64,000 nucleotides of DNA from positions 1 to 64,000 of the forward strand of contig JAJEKB010021669.1 in assembly GCA_022393335.1 (NCBI GenBank), in the 5' to 3' direction. Made by a program: the position numbers and the translations under genes. The notes below the pieces were generated by a model. That model worked only from the letters and a program-made list of their open reading frames with translations, made no database searches and was not told the origin of the DNA. The stretch comes from Macrotrachela quadricornifera (taxonomy: Eukaryota > Rotifera > Eurotatoria > Philodinida > Philodinidae). How positions within the stretch are numbered: the stretch's first letter is position 1; every line of letters begins with the position of its first letter. Shown here piece by piece: positions 35,621 to 46,393 of the stretch.

Positions 35621-37207
35621 ATGGCTAGTAGCAATAAATCTACGGATCTACATACAAATCATGATTTATCACAAGGTGCTCAAGGTCGATGGTGGGAAAT
35701 ATTATCACAAAGACAAGTACTTACTGAACAACAAATACAAGACAATGTGGATAAGAAAAAGCCCAAATGTCATGGTAACCGAAAATTATAACATTTCAAA
35801 AGAAAATGTCGAGCACGTGGATTAAATCAAGAACAAATTGAATTTTTAATTCAAAGAAAAAATAACTATACAATATCTGAACAATTCTCAAATGGTCAAA
35901 TAAATGCTGAACAAACTAAACCATTAAGTAAACGAAAAAGAAATCCATCAAAACAAAATCATTATATCAAATCACTGAGTCAATTATCGATATCTGACGA
36001 AGAAACATCGAATAAAGCGAAGAATACAAAAAAAGAACAAATACTATTAGATGAATATAATCAGAGGCAATCTAGTCAGATTGGATTGACTTTTTGTAAA
36101 CCATCCAAATATTTAAAAATGCCAGGAAAATTACTTCTACATTCATTACGTCTTCAATTAAATTATTCACTAAAGAAAAGGCAAGAACAAAATTTTATAT
36201 TATCAAGACTTCGACTATTTGACCAACAATTTTGTCTTGATCAGATTCGATATTTATATCAAACGTATTTCGATCAAGGTTCAAAATATCAAATTTGGTC
36301 TGTAAGTATAATATATACATGGTTCTCTCTTTCTATGTACTCTTATGTTTGAACTATTTTGAAAGGATGATATTCTCAAGAAATTACAATCCAATAAATA
36401 TGATGTCATTCAAAAATATCTTGAAGATTATCTCATATTATTACGAAGTAAAATTGAACAATATTCTATGGAAACATCATTACAAGTCTCATCTTGTCCA
36501 TCAGCATTATCTTCTTCGTTAGAAATCATCGATGAAAAACTAAAAGAATTTGTTCGTTTACATCATTTTGATCTTTTAAGAAAAATTAATTATCAAGTGA
36601 ATCAACTCAAAGATAATGTCTTTGAAAAACACTTATTTAAACAGTTATCATGCTACTATTTAACTTCGGAACAAGTATTAATTAGAAGTTACATTTTTCA
36701 ATATTCAAATATTTTATTTTTCTCTTATTTTTCTAGTTTGATATAATCAATCGTTTGACAACTATTCGTCAGAAACAAATGAAACTCTTTGAACAATTAA
36801 CAATGTTTGAACAAAGAATTTTATGTCACAAATTACCAGCATCACTCGATTGCAGTAAAATTAATTTTAGTAATCAAGAACAATGTGTGAATAAACGCAA
36901 TAAACTCATACAAGAATTAAAACGTGAAATGCTTGATATTAAATTAGAAGAATATGAAATTAAAATTCAACGATATGAAGATTCATATCAAGAAGATTTC
37001 ACAACACTTCAATTAGAAATACTAGATCAAATTTGTTCAGATTATCAATCTCAAATGGAAATATTATTACATTTTGTTGAAACATATTTAACTCATTATA
37101 CAAACATATTATTACGTCAAATCCGCTTTAAAGAATCGTGTTTTCATGCCAAATTAATACGTCATCGTCGTCGTCGTTCTTCATTATCATCATCAAACGA
37201 ATCATAG
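35621..37207 (+). pseudogene. Athena ORF1 preceding the catalytic-type RT, unit 1 (nonsense mutation)
   Basis: Exons are 35621-36301, 36366-36674 and 36737-37207. MASSNKSTDLH is preceded by a splice acceptor at 35585-35586. A basic segment GNRKL-stop-HFKRKCRARGL aligns with GNRKLQRFRTKLKKQGL of the ORF1 at 51551, so TAA at 35789-35791 replaces a Gln codon. The rest is Lys/Glu/Gln-rich coiled coil ending HRRRRSSLSSSNES. Intron positions after EQ at 36674 and 52682 agree between the copies. It is probably a recently inactivated gene. Confidence 0.7.
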
Positions 37208-39373
37208 ATGTTTATCCACAAATAATTGTCGATGTACAAAAAGTGTCTCTGAATTCTCATCAATTAGATTATCTTTCACATAATGGTAAGTTTCAAAATT
37301 ACATTATTTCGATTATATGATATATTTTATTGTAAATATTGTTTTCTTTATTATGAATAAGTCCTAATTATATTAGGCCAAATCAAAGTTATCTTTGTTC
37401 TTACAAATATCGAGAGAAACAAATTGAAAAAGAATTTAATCATATTCTCGATGTTATTGTACCTTATCTTGTACGTGTACATTATATGTCTAGTACATCA
37501 ACAATAATTAAACAATTTTCTGAACAATTAGCCACATATCTTTATGAAAAATATATGACTCCATTATCTTATCTTCAAATATATCGTGCTCGAAAAGAAT
37601 TACAATTAATGAAATCAATTCAACAGAGATTAAAGAAAGGAACATATATTCTACGTGTAACAGATAAAAGTGGTATCTTTCATATTGGTCATGTAAAAGA
37701 TTATGAAAAGAAAGCTGAAGCTTATCAAGAGAAAACTCAAGCTTATATTGAATTAACAAATGATCCATTATTTCAAGTATTTGATAAAGTTATACATTTA
37801 CTTAATGAACTTCGTTCAAAGAAACAAATTCTAGCATGGCAATTTGATAAAATGTTACCCAAACGAGATAAAGTTGCATTAGCTTATTTATATTTTATTC
37901 CAAAACCACATAAGGTAATTTTTGAATAATATCTTTTCTACTTTTCTCTCTTTTCACATTACCTTTTCTTCTTCTCTAATAGGAAGGAACACCATTAAGA
38001 CCAATTGTCTCATCAATGAATACACCAACAACTTGAATATCAAAGTTTTTAGATCAGTTACTTCGACCATTATTTGATAAACATGTTCGTAAAACAACAA
38101 TTATTGATGGTGTTGATTTAATTCGTCGTCTTCAAACATATGTCGAAAATGGTTATTTGAAATCGACAACTTATCTATGTACATTTGATATCACAGATTT
38201 ATATACAATGTTACCACAAGAAGAGTCATTAAATATTTTAACAGAATTTCTTCTTGAACATGGCTATCATAAAGTGAAAGGTATTCCAATTGATGCTATC
38301 CGAAAATTAGCTCGTATTGTTCTTACGGAAAATGTTTTTATCTATGAAAGGAAATTCTATAGGCAAATTCTTGGTGGTGCAATGGGCTCAGCATTTACTT
38401 TAACTTTAGCTAATATTTTCATGTGGAAATGGGACAAAAATTTATTCAACGACAACAAGCATCTAATGAAATTTATGGTCGGTATGTATAGTTTATTAAT
38501 GTAGTAGTATTTATTTTATGTAATATTATTCTTAGATATATTGATGATATTTTCTTTACTTCAAATGAAACATTAGATAGAATTAATCAAATATTAGATC
38601 AAGCTAACCATTTTCATCCAAATATTAAATTAGTTCGTCAAATTGGCAAAAGTGTATCATTTCTGGATGTGCTTATTGAAAGTAACAATGGTGATTTGAT
38701 AACATCAGTCTACCATAAAGATGCAGCTGAACCATATGTTGTACCATTTAAATCTGATCATTCTCAACATAGTTTTATAAATATTGTTAATGCTGCTCTT
38801 CTACGAGCTATTCGTTATTCATCGACATTAAGAATTTTCAATGAAGAACGACGTACAATTAAACTTATGTTACTGTATAATAGGTAAGTTTTCTTTTACT
38901 TATTTTTTTTTCTCAATCTAATATTTAATCTCTTATTCTCTTATCATAGCTATCCACCAAGATTTATTCATAGTCGATTTAAAAAATTTCTTACAAAATA
39001 TCTCTCAATATCATCTGTTTTACCATTAATCAATAATGAAAATGATTTTACTACTATACGTGGTCAATTATTGAATCAACCAAGTATTCAAGAATATCGC
39101 ATAGCTTCACAAATAGCAAAAACATTTGAACACAATTCTAAAGAGGAAGTGAATGACTCTCTAGTTAAGGCACAACTTAATAAAGAATCAAAACATAATA
39201 CTAATCTCATTATTCATTATACACATGAAGAAAGACTTTCAACATATAAAAAGGATATTCATCGATTATGGACTCAAATATTTCAAAAAACTCCAGTTTA
39301 CAACACAAGACTTATTATTGGAAATCGAAATAACGATAATTTAACAAAAGAATTATTACGTCGACGTCGTTAA
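37208..39373 (+). pseudogene. Athena RT with intact catalytic motifs but a nonsense codon (unit 1)
   Basis: The frame lies at -1 to its ORF1 and is open from before the ORF1 stop. It has the GPNYIRP signature just after an intron near 37285, AYLYFIPKPHK, TPLRPIVSS, CTFDITDLYTML (motif A), GGAMGSAFTLTLANIF (motif B) and RYIDDIFFTSN (motif C, YIDD). FLDVLIESNNG, AAEPYVVPFKSDH and LIIHYTHEERLSTYK follow. Introns lie at about 37916-37982, before YIDD, and at 38883-38948. TGA at 38034-38036 stands where the 53.9 kb copy has Gly (ATGISHFLDQ). The first intron boundary does not splice in frame as drawn. Confidence 0.8.
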
Positions 39374-39676
39374 ACTGGACTACAATAATTTCTCGATTAT
39401 ATTGTTATTTGTTGCACTTTGTTCTTTTGATTGATAAATATTTTGAATTATTTTTTTATTAAAACTCATATAGAGACATTTCATTAGTAAATTACTTTGG
39501 AAAAATAATATTCTTCTATTGTAGATTTAGCATAGTTGCTTCATAGGAGTTATTCATATTTTATATATTCATAATTTTTAAAAAATCTTCATCTAAATCG
39601 TAAGGACAATTGTTTAAACTAAACAATAATCACTTTACTCACATATCTAGATCTTCTAAACAAAAATATTTCATCT

Positions 39677-40060
39677 ATGGCTCATCAAAATAGTCAACAA
39701 AATAATAATTACCATGGTTTTAGTCAAACATGGAATGTGCTTACACCACCAACATCAACAGCTCAAAACAATAGTCAACAACAATTATCTATTCATGGTA
39801 GTAATAATACTACAAAAATATCATTACCACTAGTTTCATTTATCTCTTCAGGATCATATAGTTCGATACAATCAAGAAGTACAGAAGAGCAAATAGCAGA
39901 TGAATTATTTGATAAAATTGAAGATATGCTTTGTGACTATATGCGACAACCAAATCGACATTATTTACATTGTCGAGTACTTCGATGGAGTCTCGACGAA
40001 GATGATGCACGTTTATTCAGTGCTGTAATCGTTATTTATCCACCAACTACTCGAAACTGA
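39677..40060 (+). CDS. Small Gln/Asn-rich Terminon ORF of unknown function
   Basis: This is 127 codons, starting MAHQNSQQNNNYHG 26 bases after a splice acceptor (TATCTAG|ATC at 39649-39650). The N-terminal two thirds is Q/N/S/T-rich, probably disordered. The C-terminal third, EEQIADELFDKIEDMLCDYM then HYLHCRVLRWSLDEDDARL, looks like a folded domain. I do not recognise a family. Its place between the RT and the 3' end suggests an accessory protein specific to this unit; unit 2 has no equivalent. Confidence 0.5.
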   Translation: MAHQNSQQNNNYHGFSQTWNVLTPPTSTAQNNSQQQLSIHGSNNTTKISLPLVSFISSGSYSSIQSRSTEEQIADELFDKIEDMLCDYMRQPNRHYLHCRVLRWSLDEDDARLFSAVIVIYPPTTRN

Positions 40061-40607
40061 TTTAAAATAACATGAGACCAATTGATCGAATAATTTTCTT
40101 TCTGAAAAACATGTTTGCTTTGATCTTCTAAAATTTTAGGAAAATTTTTGAACTCTTTGTTTTGTTCTAAAAGTTATTCATTATGCTTTTGTTTTTCTTT
40201 ACTATATATTAATTTCATGGATCTTGATACTGAAAACAAACAAATTCGTTTATCTATCGAACCATTTTGATGTGCAACGACACTTCTTTGATAAAATTAC
40301 CTAATTATCAATAGAAGAAAGAGATTGAACAGGAATATTTTCCGGCAGAACTTGTCACTAAAGAGTCCTATAGTTCAACATCGATTGATATTACTTCTTC
40401 CATTGCAACTCTCGTGGGATATTAATCAAAATAAAAGTTGTGGTAAAATTAATATTTCTACCTAATCGATTGTACTTTACCTATTCTTAAGATATCAGTC
40501 GCACTTTAATTAGATTTAATTGACACAAAAAAAAATTATATTACATTGACAAATCAATAACAATTTTTCTTTTCTATTCTAGATTTTTCTATCTGCATAT
40601 ATATTTA

Positions 40608-41023
40608 ATGGCTAACAATCAAAGAGAAACTGGAAATTACATCAACAATCATGCACCAATCATTCAAAACAATATTTGTAAGTAAAATCCGACAATAGAG
40701 AACAAATAAAAACCATAAGTTTCACTTCTGCTAAAATAAAACCATATTTTCTATTGATAGATTTTGTAAATGACATGGAAACTCGACCAAACCATGTCAA
40801 TTTAACAATAACGAACAAAATTATATTTAATCTTGCTGGTCAAATGTCAATACCGAACACGGATAATCGGACGACAATTCAAAATAGTACAGAATCACAC
40901 AACATAAGCGACGATGATGGCGATGCAGACGATAATCAAACGCATCACCAAAGTCAACCTATTCAAGATACTCGAAATGAAAACAATGCAAGTCATTCCT
41001 TAACACCACCACAAAAGAATTGA
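40608..41023 (+). CDS. Small polar Terminon ORF of unknown function
   Basis: Exon 1 (40608 to about 40679) encodes MANNQRETGNYINNHAP, a GT-AG intron follows (to about 40760), and exon 2 ends at 41023. A splice acceptor (TATTCTAG|AT at 40581-40582) lies 25 bases before the ATG. The protein is about 110 residues, rich in Asn, Asp, His and Gln with an acidic SDDDGDADDN patch, and has no recognisable domain. Being spliced and preceded by the same acceptor type as its neighbours makes it a likely real gene. Confidence 0.45.
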
Positions 41024-41860
41024 AGAAGACGCCAAAACAAAATTGACGCAAATAAGAAACTACATTATCAAAACATGCTGATAACACATATCTATATTTT
41101 TTCTATGAAAAATTAGAACTTTTCGTTTTTTGTTACTTCTTTCTTCTTAGTTTAACTTTGAAATAAAACAGATACGTGAAACAAGGACACTTCATGCTGC
41201 AAACAGAGGACTATTTTTCTCGACACTTAAGTCATTGCTCTTGCAAAATACCATACATCACATGCAAAAGTTAAACCATAATACTCTTTATCGATTTTCA
41301 TACACACCGAAATAAAATCACTTGCAAAAAAGAATCGTGTTCAATCCATCAGATTAAAAACCAACATCATACCTATCATCACGGCACCAAGTGACTTCAA
41401 CAATAGCTCCATAAAGCTAACACAAACATTTATTTCTCAATATCAATATGAATATATATTAATGACCCTATCATCAGAGCAATACAAAACTCTTCGAAAG
41501 ATAAAAGGGAGAATCAACTTCAACAAACAACATTTCAATAGACAAAATAAACATTCTCAACACTTCATCAAAACAAAAATCGTGAACGATCTAAAAAAAC
41601 ACTATTATACAGAGCATTACCAATCACACACTAAGCTATAATCATAAAAGTTGAATCTCTTTCTTAGTTAAGAAAAGAAACTAACAATAGCATTCAAACA
41701 CTTGAGCAGTATCGAAACGCTTCAAAGTATACTTGACTCAGTGAAAAAATGAAAATACCTATTCCTATTTTGTCTTCACTACAAAATCCATATAAACAAT
41801 ACCGAACCTATAATTAATCTGCGGTCTATGAATCATCTGGATCAATATTTCGAAACATTG
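41024..41860 (+). other. Terminon unit 1 3' untranslated region
   Basis: Roughly 840 bases of AT-rich sequence separate the last ORF from the hammerheads. No open frame or repeat is evident. A long 3' UTR before the hammerheads is also present in unit 2 (56656-57460). Confidence 0.5.
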
Positions 41861-41904
41861 CTACCTGATGAGCCCTTCAAGCAAGGACGAAACGCGCCAC
41901 GGTT
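41861..41904 (+). ncRNA. Hammerhead motif, unit 1 copy 1 (degenerate)
   Basis: CTAC | CTGATGAG | CCC-TTCAAGCAA-GGA | CGAAA | CGCGCC | ACGG. The core CUGAUGA and GAAA are intact, but stem I does not pair (CUAC against ACGG) and U16.1 is C. It lies about 180 bases upstream of the well-formed copy. Confidence 0.6.
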
Positions 41905-42042
41905 AGCTCTATCTAACTCACACCTATAATGCGTTTACCTTATCGTACTTCTATTTAAGATTATACGAATAGGTCGATTGTATATAGAACTCTTATTTGT
42001 GATCCACGGATCATTAGAATAGATTCTATCCATACAATTAAG

Positions 42043-42084
42043 CCGTCTGATGAGTCCCTTAAGCAAGGACGAAACGCGTCACGG
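42043..42084 (+). ncRNA. Hammerhead ribozyme, unit 1 copy 2
   Basis: CCGT | CTGATGAG | TCC-CTTAAGCAA-GGA | CGAAA | CGCG | TC | ACGG. Stem I CCGU/ACGG and stem II pair fully, stem III is the self-complementary ACGCGU, and cleavage is predicted after C42080. The C-rich end CTCACACCCCTCAA (42099-42111) follows and then the truncated start of unit 2. Confidence 0.85.
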
Positions 42085-42111
42085 TTAGCTCTATCTAACT
42101 CACACCCCTCA

Positions 42112-42840
42112 AGAGGTAATCGAATTGTACGTGAATTTCTTCTTGGTGAATCTAATATAAATCATATTACACATAATATCAAATCGGATGAGTAATTATT
42201 ATATCTGTGTGTGTGTTTTTTTTTGTAATTGATCAATTATTTATTATTAGAAAAAAAGCCAATGATAAAATGTGGCTCTATCAAAATTCAGCACGTTGTT
42301 CAATTGCTTTACAATTTTTCTTAGATTATAATCCTGATTATTGGTGTTTCGTACCTATAAAATCAATTGAAGTAAATATGGCTAATACTAGTGTTCAACA
42401 TTTATCATGTCAAAAAACTAATGAAACAATATCATGGGCTCGTACAGATGAAGAAGCAATGTTATTAATGAATAATGTACCAAAACCACCATTAGGTTTC
42501 GATTTTTCTTTTTATCAAAGACAACAACAAATACAATTTTTTCAATTACGTAAAGATTGTATTGTACCAAAAGATCATGTTGATTTATATAATGCTGATA
42601 TTATAGCTATTTGTATGTATAGATCCTTTGTATATAAATATTTTATTATTTACTATATTTCATTATTTAGTACCCAATAATTCTTCGAAACTTTTTCGAC
42701 AATTAATCGAATCACTTTTAATTACACACGCTGAATGCAAATTAAATGAAGTTGGTGATCTAGTATATGATAAGTCTGATCCAAATTATGCTTTACATAA
42801 TTCCTGGTGTGCCAATCTTACTCGTCGTCCATTACCATAA
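42112..42840 (+). pseudogene. GIY-YIG-family Terminon ORF, 5'-truncated copy
   Basis: Exons are 42112-42191, 42251-42612 and 42671-42840. The protein GNRIVREFLLGE, DKMWLYQNSARC, PPLGFDFSFYQRQQQ and LIESLLITHAECKLNEVGDL aligns with the C-terminal half of the next ORF (HEFLIGE, DRMLLYKHAARC, PNGYTFSIRQRVQQ, VESLFITHTEAKLNTSGRL) with the same intron positions. The catalytic GIY-YIG core is absent because truncation occurred inside the exon after it. This is the junction with unit 1. Confidence 0.8.
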
Positions 42841-42996
42841 GTTTTTTTTTTTTTGTCTCCGAAATATCGAACAATTCTTTTTATTTTATCATTTTATCTA
42901 ATCTAATATTAATCTAGCTGCTCATTTTTCTTTCAATCTTTGCATGCTTACAGAAAAAGAAAAATAACTATTGGTCTCTTTCATTTTAGATTAATC

Positions 42997-45057
42997 ATGT
43001 TTCGTCGTCGAATATTTAATATGCCCGATATTCAACATTTATGGGATACTAGTAGTAGTAGCAGTAGCAGTGGTAGTAGTAGTAGTGATGAAGATGAAAA
43101 CAATCGTCCTTCAATTATTGAATTGGTTGATCGTACTCGTTCACTAAGACATAATTTACAACCTTCTACTACTAATACTAATGTTCTATCAACTCAATCA
43201 AGTGAATTACCATCTCTATTACCACCATTATCATTATCAGATCAACAGCAGCCAACGATGATACCATATGTGTCACGTACATTACAACAAGATAGTCGTC
43301 GTCATACTATTTTACCAGCTTTTCCAGCAACATTTTACAATGATCGACCAGCGTTATTATTAGCTAATGTACCAAGTATGCCTCTTAAAATTTTTATTAA
43401 TTCTAAAAATTATTTTTCTTATCACTAGAAAATAAACTCAATCAAGAAGAATTAGCTCGTCGTCAAAAAGGAGTTTATCCATTGGGATATTCAATCAATG
43501 AAAAGAATTTTAATACTCCTTCATATTTTCGTGATAAATATCAATTATTCATTAGTTCTTTAATCTATCAATATAATATTGATGAATCAATTCTTGATTA
43601 TAATTTATATCGATTCTCCGAATGTTACACTAGATTTGCCAAAGATTTAATTCAACGTCATAAACATATAGCTGAACAATTTGAATTAAATGATAAGCAA
43701 AAGAAATATGCATTTGAATTTTATTTACAAATTGATGGTATGTATTCTAACAATTTAATAGTGATGATTCATATCTATTCTTCTCTATATAATTTAGTTG
43801 ATCTGTTTTTTATGAAGACATGTTCATATCGTAATGCGAAACCACGTTCAATAGATGAAGGTCTTTTCTGTTGTGAAGAACCAGATGTACGATATGGTTT
43901 ATCACCATGTAATAACTGTGCATTATGTGTACCATCCTATGATATAACTCGTCGGCAACAACCAATCGTTCGATTTGGTCCAAGTCAAAAATATCGATTT
44001 AATAATGGCTATCAAACAATATTAAATTGTCCAGCTAATTGTCAAACAAAAAATATTATTTATGTTATGACTTGTCCATGTGGTGAATACGAATATATTG
44101 GTGAAACAGGTCAACGACTTGGTGATCGCTTATGGTGTAAGTTTTCTTTTTATATATAGAAAAGAATTCAGATGATTATTAATTTCTATTAAAGATCATC
44201 GACAACATGTTAATCGAATTATTCATGAATTTTTAATTGGAGAACGAAATGTAAAACGTAATCAATTACAAGAAAAAGACGGCGAGTGAGTAAAATTAAT
44301 TAAAACTATTTATATAAGTTGCTCATCTTCTCAATATATGTACATATATAGAACATTACGTAAAGATCGTATGCTGTTATACAAGCATGCTGCACGTTGT
44401 CCATGGACAATACAGATGTTTCTTAATTTTAATCAAATTTATTCATGTCTTATACCAATAACTATGAATAAAGCTATAGAACATGGTCGAAATTATGTAA
44501 TTCCATCGTCATTAGTTATATTAGATTCAATTAATCCAACTTCAATTGCTTCGAAAGTTCGTCAAAAAATACCAGCATCACCAGATACACGTTCTGATGA
44601 AGAGACACGTTCATGTATGCGGCATTTACCACCAATACCAAATGGTTATACATTTTCCATTCGGCAACGTGTACAACAATTTCAATATTTTAAAAATAAA
44701 CAAGATATTAAAATAAAACAAAATGGTTCTATAGATCTATTTAATGTAGCTATTATTGCTGTTTGTAAGTATTAAAATTTATATTTTACTATTATATTAT
44801 TAATTTGTGTTTCTTTTGTCATTCTAGTACCAATAGATGCTTCAGATGCAGTTCGACGATTTGTTGAATCATTATTTATTACTCATACTGAAGCAAAATT
44901 GAATACATCTGGTCGTCTTCTTGATCAAGATGACGATGATAATAATAATAATAATAATACTGGCATGAATGAGCATAATATCGATACAATTTCATTAGAT
45001 GCACAACTTGCTGATCGTGGTAAATGGTGTCACAATATTATCTTTCCTTACCATTAA
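42997..45057 (+). CDS. GIY-YIG-like endonuclease of the Terminon
   Basis: Six exons: 42997-43375, 43429-43737, 43798-44136, 44195-44285, 44352-44764 and 44828-45057, all GT-AG. The N-terminus is Ser-rich and acidic (poly-Ser then DEDE). A helical region follows, then a Cys-rich segment (CSYRN, CCEEPD, CNNCALC). The GIY-YIG-like core reads IIYVMTCPCGEYEYIGETGQ then LGDRLWYHRQHV: Y..Y.G.T...L..R....H, with the Tyr, Gly, Arg and His of the family. A conserved C-terminal domain of about 200 residues has an Asp/Asn run. Terminons are reported to carry such ORFs. It may nick DNA or process ends; that is inference. A splice acceptor lies 7 bases before the ATG. Confidence 0.8.
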
Positions 45058-45324
45058 TAAAAATATATGAATTTTAATTCAAATAAATCTTCATCAATAC
45101 AGAGACATAAATCACAAAATGATTTGCATGATATTATTAATCTTATTCTTTCTTTCTTTTTATTTTGCTAATGCCAGTTTTTTTTATAGATATTAAAATG
45201 AAGTTGTCTCAGACAATTACCTTTTTGAGAATTAAGTACTAATTTTATGAAATTATTCGCTTTTGATTTTTTTAGATCATAACATATTTTTAACCTTCAA
45301 TCTTCTATTCAATCTTAAAAATAT

Positions 45325-46212
45325 ATGGCTTCATCATCTACAACAACACGAGAGATATCTCGTTCACAAATTGACACTGTTTGTGCAGCAAATCATGATA
45401 ATAGATGGTTATTAAGTCAGCATTATATGTTTATGGACGATGAAATGTTCTATCATTTAATTCAATCTGGTCTAATCGATAAAATAGTAAATGTATTTCA
45501 AGAGGAAGATCGAAAGAAGAAAGAATCAGATTCAATTAGTGGACAAAAGCGTCGTCATGAAGATATAAATGACGTTGATGATACCAACAACAATTCATGT
45601 GGCCACGAAGAAAAATCAGTAAGAAAGAAAATACGAAGTAATAATATAATTCGTGTCCATGTTTCAACTCAAACAAAGGAGGAGTCTTTACCAATGACTG
45701 GATCTTCTTCGTTACCATCAAATTCGATGCCATCAATCACAACAACAGTAACCGTAGCATCACCTGTAGATGTTCACGTTGCAATTGAAAGAAAACGTTA
45801 TCAATCAGCGCTTTTGGCTTTACATACTATATTTTTACGTACAGGCGATTTTTCTCTCTTAGACCATCATCAATTACTGGATCAACTAATTCAAATAATT
45901 GAAGATGTTGATCACAGAAGAAATACATTCATTGGTCAATCTTTACGTCAAAACGTTTCGATGGAATCTACAGAAGCACATGAAAAGCATGGTATTAATG
46001 GAGGCGAAACAGAAGAAAAAGTAGAAAGTGAAGACGAGGATGACGAAGCAGACGATTATGAATTTGAATTGTCAAGTGAAGACGAAGATGACGACGAGCA
46101 TGCTACAATCAAAGAAAACAAGTCCAGTTTTATCGAACAGGCACTTGAAAAACAAGAACTCGTTTATATAGAGGCATCGACACAAACAATTGATGATTCA
46201 AGTGACATTTAA
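45325..46212 (+). CDS. Acidic Terminon protein with TQT motifs (copy a)
   Basis: This is a 295-codon single exon, with a splice acceptor at 45274-45275 before the ATG. A helical segment MDDEMFYHLIQSGLIDKIVNVF is followed by a basic KKRRHED-type stretch, a VSTQTK motif, a second helical segment (YQSALLALHTIFLRTGDFSLLDHHQLLDQL), a long Asp/Glu tract and a final ASTQTI motif. The same architecture recurs at 55573-56655. TQT is the core of dynein light chain LC8-binding motifs. It is probably a structural or scaffold protein; the function is unknown. Confidence 0.6.
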   Translation: MASSSTTTREISRSQIDTVCAANHDNRWLLSQHYMFMDDEMFYHLIQSGLIDKIVNVFQEEDRKKKESDSISGQKRRHEDINDVDDTNNNSCGHEEKSVRKKIRSNNIIRVHVSTQTKEESLPMTGSSSLPSNSMPSITTTVTVASPVDVHVAIERKRYQSALLALHTIFLRTGDFSLLDHHQLLDQLIQIIEDVDHRRNTFIGQSLRQNVSMESTEAHEKHGINGGETEEKVESEDEDDEADDYEFELSSEDEDDDEHATIKENKSSFIEQALEKQELVYIEASTQTIDDSSDI

Positions 46213-46393
46213 TTCTAACCAACAATCAAATACATTTGTTCTATATTGAAAACCTTATAATTTTAAAAAACGCTCACAATTATTCCCTTTCTTTTTCATT
46301 TTTGTATTACATTTCTTTTTCACATATTTCTTTCATTCTAGATATACATCTAATATCTAATTGCTCGTAATTACTTTTCATATACCACAAAGA

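Larger units (their letters stand above)
31898..42111 (+). mobile_element. Terminon unit 1 (about 10.2 kb, 5'-truncated)
   Basis: Order: ORF1 + non-catalytic RT (31899-35211), ORF1 + catalytic-type RT with nonsense mutations (35621-39373), two small ORFs (39677-40060, 40608-41023), a long 3' UTR, two hammerheads and a C-rich end at 42099-42111. It starts inside the first ORF1, directly after the unit 0 tail. Compared with the 46394 homologue, about 130 N-terminal residues are missing. All ORFs are on +. Confidence 0.8.

Noticed and set aside
37130..37207. A -1 frameshift signal in the unit 1 catalytic module like those of unit 2
   Set aside because: The RT frame is indeed at -1, but I find no X XXY YYZ heptamer or clear stem; the copy carries two nonsense codons and is decayed.
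42043..42110. tRNA-like fold at the Terminon ends
   Set aside because: The conserved CTGATGAG and GAAA with flanking stems fit a hammerhead; no acceptor or anticodon structure.
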